A model generated the notes under the pieces. It was not told the origin of the DNA and ran no database searches. It saw only the letters and a list, made by a program, of their open reading frames with translations. A DNA stretch of 64,000 nucleotides from Paenibacillus sp. OK003 (GTDB lineage Bacteria > Bacillota > Bacilli > Paenibacillales > Paenibacillaceae): the NCBI RefSeq assembly GCF_900109515.1, contig NZ_FOBD01000003.1, positions 434,001 through 498,000 on the forward strand. The letters run 5' to 3'. Shown piece after piece: positions 9,205-16,848 of this stretch (positions within the stretch are counted from its first letter, which is position 1; the number at the start of each line of letters is the position of its first letter). The position numbers and the translations under genes are program-made.

Positions 9205-9219
9205 TGCTAGCGCTTACAG
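9205..9219 (-). promoter_or_regulatory. cre-like (CcpA) site
   Basis: The minus strand reads CTGTAAGCGCTAGCA, matching the consensus WTGNAANCGNWNNCW at 14 of 15 positions. It lies about 45 bases upstream of the putative -10 of the FMN riboswitch transcript. Whether it is used is unknown. Confidence 0.4.
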
Positions 9220-9240
9220 GAATAAGATGGACTTATTAAT

Positions 9241-9269
9241 GTTACAGCTTGTTCAATACACAATATAAT
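9241..9269 (+). promoter_or_regulatory. Probable promoter of the FMN riboswitch transcript
   Basis: GTTACA (9241-9246), a 17-base spacer and a perfect TATAAT (9264-9269) end six bases before the riboswitch P1 stem begins. Confidence 0.5.
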
Positions 9270-9276
9270 TGAATAG

Positions 9277-9422
9277 GATCTTCGGGGTAGGGTGCAATTC
9301 CCAACCGGCGGTGATGTTCTTCGGAACCAGCCCGCGACTCGCTGTTTGACCCGATGTAGGGATTCAGCGACTGACTTGGTGTGACTCCAAGGCCGACGGT
9401 ACAGTCCGGATGAGAGAAGATC
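9277..9422 (+). ncRNA. FMN riboswitch (RFN element)
   Basis: The conserved RFN core is readable. The P1 stem is GATCTTC (9277-9283) with GAAGATC (9416-9422). The 5' core is GGGGTAGGGTGCAATTCCC followed by ACCGGCGGTGAT. AGCCCGCGA, a variable hairpin, CTGACTTGGTGTGA and GCCGACGGTACAGTCCGGATG complete the six-helix junction. FMN binding is expected to favour the downstream terminator (9480-9520), lowering expression of the EamA-type transporter that starts at 9570. Confidence 0.95.
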
Positions 9423-9479
9423 AACACATTAACATGCCGTTAACGAATGGCTTATTTTCGTACGACATGTCAATGATTG

Positions 9480-9520
9480 AGCCCCCGTTTATTTGGTGTA
9501 TACCAAAACGGGGGCTTTTG
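9480..9520 (+). terminator. Expression-platform terminator of the FMN riboswitch
   Basis: AGCCCCCGTTT pairs with AAACGGGGGCT around a GGT/ACC inner stem and is followed by TTTGTCGATTTT. It lies between the aptamer and the transporter start. Confidence 0.85.
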
Positions 9521-9569
9521 TCGATTTTGCCAACTGAAGATTCCGTGTTCTGACGAAGGAGTCCTGAAT

Positions 9570-10550
9570 ATGGAAAAGACACAACCTGCATCAACGGTTT
9601 ACCGCAAGGAACGAAGCAATACCGGATTCTGGCTCGTCGTACTCGGCGCCGCCCTCTGGGGTGTAGATCCGCTGTTCCGCATTATTTTGCTTAAAACGAT
9701 GACCTCCACTCAGATTGTACTGGTGGAACATATTATTGTCAGCCTTGTAGCGATTCCCGTGTTATGGAAGTTCAGGGCTGATCTGAAAAACCTGCGTGCA
9801 CGCCACTGGATTGCCGTGATTTTTATCTCCTGGGGAGGATCTGCTCTCGCCACGGTATTGTTCACCCTGGCGCTTACGCATAACGATCCCAACACTGTTT
9901 TGTTATTGCAAAAGATGCAGCCACTATTTGCGATTGTTCTGGCTAAATTTTTATTGAAAGAAACATTGCCTCGCCGCTTCGGTGGACTGTTTATCATTGC
10001 CCTTGCAGGAACATACCTGCTTACGTTCGGATTTACCCTTCCCCTTGGCAACTGGGACAATTGGGTTCATGCAGGCAGCCTGTTATCACTGGGTGCAGCT
10101 GCCTTGTGGGGCGGTTCAACGGTTATGGGTCGTCTGATGCTGGGGCAAACCCGTTATGAAACGGTTACCTCCCTGCGCTTTGTCGTAGCCTTGCCACTGC
10201 TGATCTTTATGACGTGGAACGAAGGTGCTGACTGGACATTGCCTTCCGCTACAGGCGAACAGGCGGCTGTGGCACTTAATATTCTGGGTCAGGCCTTACT
10301 GCCAGGCTTACTGAGTCTTCTGTTATATTACAAAGGCCTCTCTTCCACCAAGGCCTCAGTTGCAACACTTGCAGAGCTAAGCTTCCCGATGGCCGGTGTA
10401 CTGGTAAACTGGATTGCATTCCGTACATTAATTACCTGGGAGCAACTGGTGGGCTTCATCCTCATCTGGATTGCCCTTTTCGCCATCTCCAAACAGCAAG
10501 AGCGCTCAGCGACTCTGGCTGACGGCGCACCAAAGCTTCGTACGGATTGA
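9570..10550 (+). CDS. EamA/DMT-family transporter under FMN riboswitch, putative riboflavin importer (RibN-like)
   Basis: Ten predicted membrane helices in two EamA repeats (about residues 18-150 and 165-305), as in drug/metabolite transporters. Motifs are WLVVLGAALWGVDPLF at the first helix, QKMQPLFAIVLAKFLLKE at the end of repeat 1, and AELSFPMAGVLVNWIAF in repeat 2. ATG 9570 has GAAGGAG upstream; the frame is open to 9477, but that part overlaps the terminator. Riboflavin transporters of the RibN type are EamA proteins and are often under FMN riboswitches. The aptamer directly upstream therefore makes riboflavin/FMN-precursor uptake the best inference. Firmicutes normally use RibU here. 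The sequence alone does not prove the substrate. Confidence 0.85.
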   Translation: MEKTQPASTVYRKERSNTGFWLVVLGAALWGVDPLFRIILLKTMTSTQIVLVEHIIVSLVAIPVLWKFRADLKNLRARHWIAVIFISWGGSALATVLFTLALTHNDPNTVLLLQKMQPLFAIVLAKFLLKETLPRRFGGLFIIALAGTYLLTFGFTLPLGNWDNWVHAGSLLSLGAAALWGGSTVMGRLMLGQTRYETVTSLRFVVALPLLIFMTWNEGADWTLPSATGEQAAVALNILGQALLPGLLSLLLYYKGLSSTKASVATLAELSFPMAGVLVNWIAFRTLITWEQLVGFILIWIALFAISKQQERSATLADGAPKLRTD

Positions 10551-10574
10551 TTATTATATAAACGCAAATCAATT

Positions 10575-10619
10575 AAGGCACTGTGCATCCTTTGAGATGT
10601 ACAGTGCCTTTTGTCTTTT
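10575..10619 (+). terminator. Terminator of the riboswitch-controlled transporter
   Basis: AAGGCACTGT pairs with ACAGTGCCTT around an inner CAT/ATG, followed by TTTTGTCTTTT. Confidence 0.85.
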
Positions 10620-10686
10620 CACTATTCCGGTGGTACGATGACATATGGAATAGTAGATCAAGTCAATTCAGAGAGGAACGATCATC

Positions 10687-12192
10687 ATGTCTTCATCTTC
10701 ATCATTTTCATATACATCCTACGATGGCATAGGTTTGGCTGAATTGGTTCGCGCACGGGAGATATCCCCTGTGGAATTGCTGGAAGCGGCGTATGCACGC
10801 CTGGAAGAAGTGAATCCACAGCTTAATGCAGTCATTCGTACATATGAAACACGCGCCCGTCAGGAAGCGAGTAGGGTTCGCCCTGGAGAGCAGCCCTTTG
10901 CCGGCGTGCCCTTGTTATTAAAAGATATCTCTCAAGCCCTGGAAGGTGAAATTCTCACCTCGGGTTCTCGTCTTCTCCGTGAGCATCGTGCACAGCGGAA
11001 TTCCAATTTCGTTTCCCGTCTGCTTGATGCAGGCTTCATTATCATTGGACATACCAATACGCCGGAATTTGGCCTGAAAAATATTACCGAGCCCCGTCTT
11101 CACGGTCCAAGTCGAAATCCATGGAATATTAATCACTCGCCAGGCGGTTCAAGTGGAGGTGCCGCTGCCGCAGTAGCCTCGGGTATTGTACCCCTTGCGG
11201 GAGCCAGTGACGGTGGCGGTTCCATCCGAATCCCTGCTTCATTCAGCGGCCTGTTCGGACTCAAACCTACACGTGGGCGGACACCTGTTGGACCGGGCGT
11301 TGGCCGTCAGTGGCAGGGTGCATCGATTGATTTTGCCTTGTCCCGTTCCGTTCGCGACAGTGCTGCTTTGCTGGATACACTGCAAGTGATTCAACCCGAA
11401 GCTGCGTTTCATGCCCCCCTCTTTCCAGGCAGCTACTTGGCTGATATGCACTATCCTCATCAACGCAAATTGAAGGTTGCATACACGACAGCTTCACCTG
11501 TAGGTACACCTGTGAGTGATGAAGCCAAAGAAGCCGTTTATAAGATGGTTCGTTGGCTGGAAGAACAAGGTCATGAGGTTGAAGAAAAGCTGAGTCCGGT
11601 TAATGGTGTCAAACTGATGGAGAACTATTACATGATGAACAGCGGCGAAATGGCGGCGATGATCTCTTCCATGGAACGTTCTATGGGTAGAGCTTTAACC
11701 TCTGATGATATGGAGATCGAGTCCTGGGTTCTGGCTGAAGCCGGCAAAAAAGTATCCGCTGCCGAGTTCGTACATAGTTTGGCCGAATGGGATGTTGCCG
11801 CAGCTCAGATGTCCACATTGTTTGAACGTTATGATTTTTATGTCACACCTGTCAATGCTTTTCCAGCACCCAAAATCGGCGAATTGACGCCTCATGATGA
11901 ACAGATTCAACATCTGATGCGTATTAGCCATTTGGACAAGATCCAGCAGCAGCAGTTGATTTATGAGATGTTTGAACCAAGCCTAACCTACACTCCGTTC
12001 ACTCAGCTCGCGAATCTGACGGGTCAACCAGCCATGAGTGTTCCTGTGCATCTGACTCCTGAAGGCCTGCCGATGGGTGTACAGATTATGGCAACGAAAG
12101 GCCGTGAAGACTGGTTGCTTCATCTGGCCGGTCAGCTGGAAACATCCGAACTATGGGTCGGCATGAAGGGTAATCCACTGTTTCCAGTATAA
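10687..12192 (+). CDS. Amidase (amidase-signature family)
   Basis: Hydrolysis of a carboxamide to acid and ammonia by the Ser-cisSer-Lys triad. K79 is in VPLLLKDIS. The Gly/Ser loop [15 protein letters not shown] carries cis-Ser S155, and [12 protein letters not shown] carries nucleophile S179. The 501-aa length and the end region [17 protein letters not shown] fit general amidases and the 6-aminohexanoate cyclic dimer hydrolase (NylA)-like group. There is no signal peptide, so it is cytosolic. The start ATG 10687 has GAGAGG upstream. The previous transporter has its own terminator. The following DUF1989 gene lies 112 bases on and may be cotranscribed. It is not GatA, since no GatB/GatC partners are present. 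Confidence 0.9.
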   Translation: MSSSSSFSYTSYDGIGLAELVRAREISPVELLEAAYARLEEVNPQLNAVIRTYETRARQEASRVRPGEQPFAGVPLLLKDISQALEGEILTSGSRLLREHRAQRNSNFVSRLLDAGFIIIGHTNTPEFGLKNITEPRLHGPSRNPWNINHSPGGSSGGAAAAVASGIVPLAGASDGGGSIRIPASFSGLFGLKPTRGRTPVGPGVGRQWQGASIDFALSRSVRDSAALLDTLQVIQPEAAFHAPLFPGSYLADMHYPHQRKLKVAYTTASPVGTPVSDEAKEAVYKMVRWLEEQGHEVEEKLSPVNGVKLMENYYMMNSGEMAAMISSMERSMGRALTSDDMEIESWVLAEAGKKVSAAEFVHSLAEWDVAAAQMSTLFERYDFYVTPVNAFPAPKIGELTPHDEQIQHLMRISHLDKIQQQQLIYEMFEPSLTYTPFTQLANLTGQPAMSVPVHLTPEGLPMGVQIMATKGREDWLLHLAGQLETSELWVGMKGNPLFPV

Positions 12193-12304
12193 AAACTGAA
12201 TACAACCTATATCATTTTCAATGTGAGCCTTATGTTTGCCAAAGTGCATGAAAGCCATGTCAGCTCCGCATACTGAAAGCAAAAACAGCGGAGGAATGTG
12301 ACGA

Positions 12305-12928
12305 ATGAATATGAATACAACGGAACGCCATAAGCAGTCTGTTCGTATCCCGGCCAAAACGGGTTATGCCGTTAAGGTAAATAAAGGTTCATTAATTCGG
12401 GTGACCGATTTGGAGGGGCAGCAGGTCGTTGATTTTGTTGCATATGATGCTCAAAATGCCAATAATCGACTAGATCCAGGTGTAACGATGGACGTTTTGC
12501 GCTCCTACCGGATCAAACCAGGACAATCCGTGTATTCCAATCAATATCAACCATTGCTTAAGATCGTTCGTGACACGGTTGGTGTTCATGATTTCTTCAA
12601 CTCCGCCTGTCGTCCGGAGATGTATGAAGTATTATATGGCAAAAAAGATCATGCCAGCTGTTATCATAACCTAAATCAGGCTCTTGAACCGTTCGGGATT
12701 TTGCCACCGGATCAGCATTATCCATTTAATCTGTTTATGAAATCGGTTGTAGATGATCTGGGCAAGATTGATGTCGTAGCTCCAGATTCGCGCGCCGGTG
12801 ATTATGTGGAGATGGAGGCATTGACCGATCTGGTTATCGGTTTATCCGCCTGCCCATGTGAAGAAAGCTCATGCAACGGATATCACTGCACAGCCATCCA
12901 GCTGGATGTAGAGCCGATAGCAGATTAA
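12305..12928 (+). CDS. DUF1989 (urea carboxylase-associated) family protein
   Basis: Short cytosolic protein of the family found next to urea carboxylase/allophanate hydrolase genes. Diagnostic segments are a beta-rich N-terminus with GQQVVDFVAYD, the NSACRPEMY region, and the C-terminal Cys cluster LSACPCEESSCNGYHCT, which probably binds metal. The 207-aa length is typical. GGAGG lies ten bases before ATG 12305. No urea carboxylase is in the window. The amidase just upstream and the amidohydrolase at 6.8-8.2 kb are the only nitrogen-hydrolysis partners, so a role in amide or ureide nitrogen release is an inference. Confidence 0.82.
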   Translation: MNMNTTERHKQSVRIPAKTGYAVKVNKGSLIRVTDLEGQQVVDFVAYDAQNANNRLDPGVTMDVLRSYRIKPGQSVYSNQYQPLLKIVRDTVGVHDFFNSACRPEMYEVLYGKKDHASCYHNLNQALEPFGILPPDQHYPFNLFMKSVVDDLGKIDVVAPDSRAGDYVEMEALTDLVIGLSACPCEESSCNGYHCTAIQLDVEPIAD

Positions 12929-13040
12929 GTGATACACGGCTTGTTCTAATTTGCTCCAGACGGGAATACGATGACTTGTACCCATATGTGTGTGACTTAC
13001 CGGTACAATTCGTCGAACCCGTTAAGGAGTGAACGCGTAT

Positions 13041-13667
13041 ATGTCTGTACTGTTTAGTTATATTATTCTGGGAATCTCACTATCAGCTCCAATTGGTCCG
13101 ATTAATGCCGCTCAGTTGGATCGCGGAGCCCGCCACGGATTTATGCATGCCTGGATTCTGGGACTTGGAGCTATGTTTGCCGATTTGGTGTACATGCTTC
13201 TGATCTATTTTGGAGTTGCCCATTTTCTGGACACGCCGTTCATGCGCTCGTTTCTTTGGTCTTTTGGCAGCTTTATTCTGGTGTATACCGGTGTGGAAAC
13301 ACTGTCCAAGTTAAAAGACGGCATTCAGACCTCTTCTACAGCAGAAGCAAGGGTTGGAAAATCCTTTGTATCTGGTTTTCTCATGGCCTTGTCCAATCCC
13401 CTGAATATTTTATTCTGGCTCGGCATTTACGGCTCTATCCTTGCTACAACCGTGAAGCATACCGACACCGCTCATCTGCTACTATACAGTTCTGGTATTT
13501 TCATAGGAATCCTTGTCTGGGATGTCATCATGGCTGGCATGGCTAGTCGATTTCATAAACGCAGCAACGAAACCGTTTTGCGCTGGATTTCCATCATCTC
13601 AGGCATTTGCCTGATCGGTTTTGGCCTGTACTTCGGGCTTGAAGCAGTACGATCCATCTTTTTTTGA
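13041..13667 (+). CDS. LysE-family amino acid exporter
   Basis: Membrane protein of about six helices. The family signature at helix 1 is SLSAPIGPINAAQLDRGARHG, followed by LGAMFADLVYMLLIYFGVA. A second conserved segment FLMALSNPLNILFWLGIYG gives the Asn-Pro-leucine motif of LysE/RhtB exporters. The frame opens with a GTG at 13029 that overlaps the AAGGAG, so ATG 13041 is the better start (208 aa). It likely exports an amino acid or amine. Its place after amidase and DUF1989 genes in the same direction fits nitrogen overflow, but this is only context. Confidence 0.85.
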   Translation: MSVLFSYIILGISLSAPIGPINAAQLDRGARHGFMHAWILGLGAMFADLVYMLLIYFGVAHFLDTPFMRSFLWSFGSFILVYTGVETLSKLKDGIQTSSTAEARVGKSFVSGFLMALSNPLNILFWLGIYGSILATTVKHTDTAHLLLYSSGIFIGILVWDVIMAGMASRFHKRSNETVLRWISIISGICLIGFGLYFGLEAVRSIFF

Positions 13668-13750
13668 CTTAAAAACTACACTGGACAGTCACCCAACGCC
13701 TTCCGCATTAATACGTTAACGGTATCATGTGGAATGGAGTTGGGGAATTC

Positions 13751-14512
13751 ATGGCAGAGCTGTACAGTGCCGATGAAATAAGTGCATCATTCAATGGTCT
13801 GCCCGAATGGCAGCAGGACGCATATTCAAAATTTGCCAATATGATTGCAGATGAGGGTAATACGTATCCTTGTGTACCCGGACGCATGGGTTTTCTTTCA
13901 GGACATCTGAGATACGGATTCACAAGGGACCCTCGTACACAAGCTTCTGCTGAAGACATGGCGGAATTACTTCGTCAATATGGTCCTGTTTCTCGGGATA
14001 CGGGACATTACGCTTCTTTGGTTGTCATTTGCGAGACACCGGATGATTTGAGAAACAACACAACGGTGGAGCAGTATCAGTCCTTGTTCTGGGAGATGCT
14101 TAACCGGGTAAGTTCACTCGATACTGCCTCCTGGCCTGAACATATTTCGACTGATCCGCATGAAGCCACATGGGAATTTTGCTTTGGCGGGGAGCCTTAC
14201 TTTTGTTTCTGTGCCACTCCTGCGCACGAGCTTAGAGCCAGCAGGCACTTTCCTTATCTTATGTTTGCTTTTCAACCACGATGGGTGTTTGAATCGATTA
14301 ATGACAACACACCTCTTGGCCGGAAAATGAAAACCTTGATTCGCAAACGCTTGGCAGCCTATGATGCTGTTCCGGCTCACCCTTCGCTCATGTGGTATGG
14401 ACAGCAGGATAATCTGGAATGGAAACAATATTTTCTGCCCGATGATGAGCAGACCCCTTCCAAGTGTCCGTTCATGCGCATGAATCAGGCTATTAGCAAA
14501 TTGACGAAATAA
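13751..14512 (+). CDS. YqcI/YcgG family protein
   Basis: Cytosolic protein of a family of unknown function (B. subtilis YqcI and YcgG). Recognisable parts are YPCVPGRMGFLSGHLRYGF near the N-terminus, the repeated FWEMLNRVSSLD helix, FCFGGEPYFCFCATPAHELR with clustered Cys, and PHLMF-like RHFPYLMFAFQPRWVFE. The ATG at 13727 has no ribosome binding site. ATG 13751 follows TTGGGGAATTC, giving 253 aa. Family members have been linked only loosely to stress or nitroreductive contexts. No function is assigned. Confidence 0.8.
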   Translation: MAELYSADEISASFNGLPEWQQDAYSKFANMIADEGNTYPCVPGRMGFLSGHLRYGFTRDPRTQASAEDMAELLRQYGPVSRDTGHYASLVVICETPDDLRNNTTVEQYQSLFWEMLNRVSSLDTASWPEHISTDPHEATWEFCFGGEPYFCFCATPAHELRASRHFPYLMFAFQPRWVFESINDNTPLGRKMKTLIRKRLAAYDAVPAHPSLMWYGQQDNLEWKQYFLPDDEQTPSKCPFMRMNQAISKLTK

Positions 14513-14530
14513 CTGATACGAGACACCCAT

Positions 14531-15883
14531 TCAGGGCTTTGATGGTTCAGTCGATGGTGAAGGTCGCGGTTTTCGTACTTTGTTTACAATGTAAGTAATT
14601 AAGGCAATCAATACAACAAGACCTATACTGGCCAGCAGACCTCTTCTGCTGGCTTTTTCCATAGCCGTCCCAGCTACTGCTGCAAGGATAAGAACTATGG
14701 CGATCCATACTTTAATGCGATTCCAACTTGTTGGCTTCATTTTCTTGATGTACGTGATGCAAATCAGAAGCCAGGTATACATTAATACCAAGCTGCCTGC
14801 GGTTGTTACATATTCGAATAGGCTCTTAGGCATCCATAACGCCATGAGAGTAGAAAGGATTAATCCGGCCGCCGTGCATCCTAATGCATAGAGGGGCATG
14901 TTCTTTTTTCCCCAAGTCTTCGTAAACATCTTCGGTGCATCTCCGTCTTCACCCAGTTTAACCAGCATGGATGTAATTGCGTAGATTGAAGCGACCATTG
15001 TGGAGAACCCGGCGATAATCAAAATTCCATTGAGAATATGAACCACTACCGTAAATCCAATGGATGACATCGCTTTGACAAGAGGACTCTCGTCCGGTGT
15101 TAACTTCGCAGCGGGGACCAGTAGCAGGATCAAGGCGATCGCCACAACATACAGCGTACTAACGGTTAACAACATCACTCTGCCTGATTTCACTGCATCC
15201 TTAGGTTCTTTCAGCTTGGCTGCCATTAAACCCATGACCTCAATCCCGGCAAAGGCAAAAAAGGCATAAATAAACCCGGTCCACACGCCTTTCATTTGGT
15301 GAGGGAACCATTCATTCGTTATTTTCTGCGGCGTAATCTTCACATCTAACCAGCCCAGACAAGCCGCTGCTGCAATCGTGATAAAAGCAACCGTTGCAGC
15401 TAGCTTGATTACGGCGAGCACATTTTCTGTTTTAGTTAAACCTTTGGCTCCCAATGCGGCGATGAACAATCCAATGCATGCGTATACCGCCACAAACACC
15501 CATAATGGAAACTTGGGAAACCAAAATTGAGAGAACAATCCGAGTGCCGTTAATGAACTCCCCATAATCAGCATTTCGGAAGACCAATACATCCATCCGC
15601 TTCCGAAACCGGCCCATGGGCCGAACGCTTCACCAGCATAAGTTCGAAAAGCCCCTTCCTTCGGATCTTCTGCCGTCATCTGAGCCAATGCTCCAAATAC
15701 AAAATAGGTCCCCGCAGCAGCCAGCACCAAAAGTACAAGCACGGATAAACCGGACCAATGAATAGCCAGACTTGTTCCGAGGAAAAATCCGGTTCCTAGC
15801 GTACATCCTGCTCCAAATAAAGAAAGACTAATCCAGCTCAGTTTCTCTTCTTCTTTTTGCTTTTGATCAACACGACTTTTCAT
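14531..15883 (-). CDS. APC-family amino acid permease
   Basis: Twelve-helix amino acid permease distinct from the one at 4.8 kb. Helix 1 holds the glycine-rich discontinuity LFGAGCTLGTGFFLGTSLA. Conserved stretches include FAFAGIEVMGLMAAKLKEPKDAV in the central helix and TAGSLVLMYTWLLICITY later. The highly charged first 14 residues and the Pro/Ser-rich tail are cytoplasmic. The 450-aa length suits the amino-acid permease (AAT/YbxG-like) group. AAGGAGG lies eight bases before ATG 15883. It converges on the YqcI gene with 18 bases between stop codons and no obvious separate terminator. Confidence 0.87.
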   Translation of the reverse strand: MKSRVDQKQKEEEKLSWISLSLFGAGCTLGTGFFLGTSLAIHWSGLSVLVLLVLAAAGTYFVFGALAQMTAEDPKEGAFRTYAGEAFGPWAGFGSGWMYWSSEMLIMGSSLTALGLFSQFWFPKFPLWVFVAVYACIGLFIAALGAKGLTKTENVLAVIKLAATVAFITIAAAACLGWLDVKITPQKITNEWFPHQMKGVWTGFIYAFFAFAGIEVMGLMAAKLKEPKDAVKSGRVMLLTVSTLYVVAIALILLLVPAAKLTPDESPLVKAMSSIGFTVVVHILNGILIIAGFSTMVASIYAITSMLVKLGEDGDAPKMFTKTWGKKNMPLYALGCTAAGLILSTLMALWMPKSLFEYVTTAGSLVLMYTWLLICITYIKKMKPTSWNRIKVWIAIVLILAAVAGTAMEKASRRGLLASIGLVVLIALITYIVNKVRKPRPSPSTEPSKP

Positions 15884-16007
15884 ATGTATCCTCCTTCATG
15901 CGTACCCCATTACGGTTTACATATGATGGAGGTTTTATGTCATTAAGGTAAAAAGAAATGAGACTGATTTCATTTAGTTTACATAATAATAATTACGTTA
16001 AATAATT

Positions 16008-16660
16008 CTATTTCTTGCCTAACAACTGTTGAAGCTCATCAAGTTCTATCTTGGCTTCCGGTTGGAATTCCTCACTATTTACATATTGTGAAAGGCTATA
16101 AAGTAATTGCCGCCCTTCCGTCTGGCTAATCAATTTATCATAATTTAGGGGCCCAAACAGGCCGCGAAAAAGTCTATCTTTGGAAAAACGTACGCCACAG
16201 TAAAAATCTTCTTCCTCTAGAATAAGCGGAGTGAACTGAAAATTGTTTGAACCCTGGGTGTACAGATGGCGTGGATCAAATGCTCTGTACCCTCGCATAA
16301 CCTGTAAGCGGGAAGATTAGACCATCATGTTTTCTGCGAAGAAATGTCTTCCGACCGTTGATAGTAAAAGCATCTCCATTAGCTTCAAAATCTCGCAGCC
16401 CTGTTATGATTTCGGTTGTATCCAGCACATCGTGGTAAAAATGAAGCTCCAGCTTCCCGGTAATTCCATTCCAGTTGGTTTGAGTATCGACGGATGTAAG
16501 ATGCCCGCCTTTCGTCGGATAGTCCGTATTATCGACCCGGATGGTGAGGCTGTGTTTTCCCACCGATAGCCCTTCCGGCAAGCTATACACATGGGGGAGT
16601 GTTGAGACTATCCTGCGCTCCAACTTCTTGACCATCGACCCATAAATAACTGTAATCTTA
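16008..16660 (-). pseudogene. Decayed GH2-type glycoside hydrolase
   Basis: Two overlapping frames together spell pieces of a large GH2-like beta-glycosidase. 5' to 3' they are SYLWVDGQEVGAQDSLNTP, a shifted frame with VDNTDYPTKGGHLTSVDTQ and RRKHDGLIFPLTGYA, then after a jump of roughly 200 residues RGYRAFDPRHLYTQGSNNFQ and EEDFYCGVRFSKDRLFRG, and finally an end piece GRQLLYSLSQYV. At least one frameshift lies in a run of C (around 16593-16600), an out-of-frame internal deletion at about 16280-16295, and a second deletion after FSKDRLFRG. Intact relatives are close to 800-1000 aa. There is no ribosome binding site or signal peptide. Confidence 0.75.
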
Positions 16661-16757
16661 GTCCACCCATATAATAAAATTTATGCTGAGTATAACAATA
16701 TGGAAATGATGCAAAGGTCATCGGTGACAAGTTCGTCCCTATAATGACTTAGAAATC

Positions 16758-16786
16758 CAAAAAAAAGTCGCCCAAAAGGCGACTAG
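16758..16786 (-). terminator. helD terminator (GTCGCC family)
   Basis: On the minus strand GTCGCC-TTTTG-GGCGAC is followed by TTTTTTTTT. It is one of four GTCGCC-stem terminators in the window. Confidence 0.85.
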
Positions 16787-16848
16787 TGCTACTTATTTTA
16801 ATTGACTGAATTTCGCATACGCTGCTAGATCAGAGAATGCCGGCATGT

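Noticed and set aside
14114..14530. 138-aa minus-strand frame
   Set aside because: It is a shadow of the YqcI/YcgG gene, with a high content of rare residues and no start signal.
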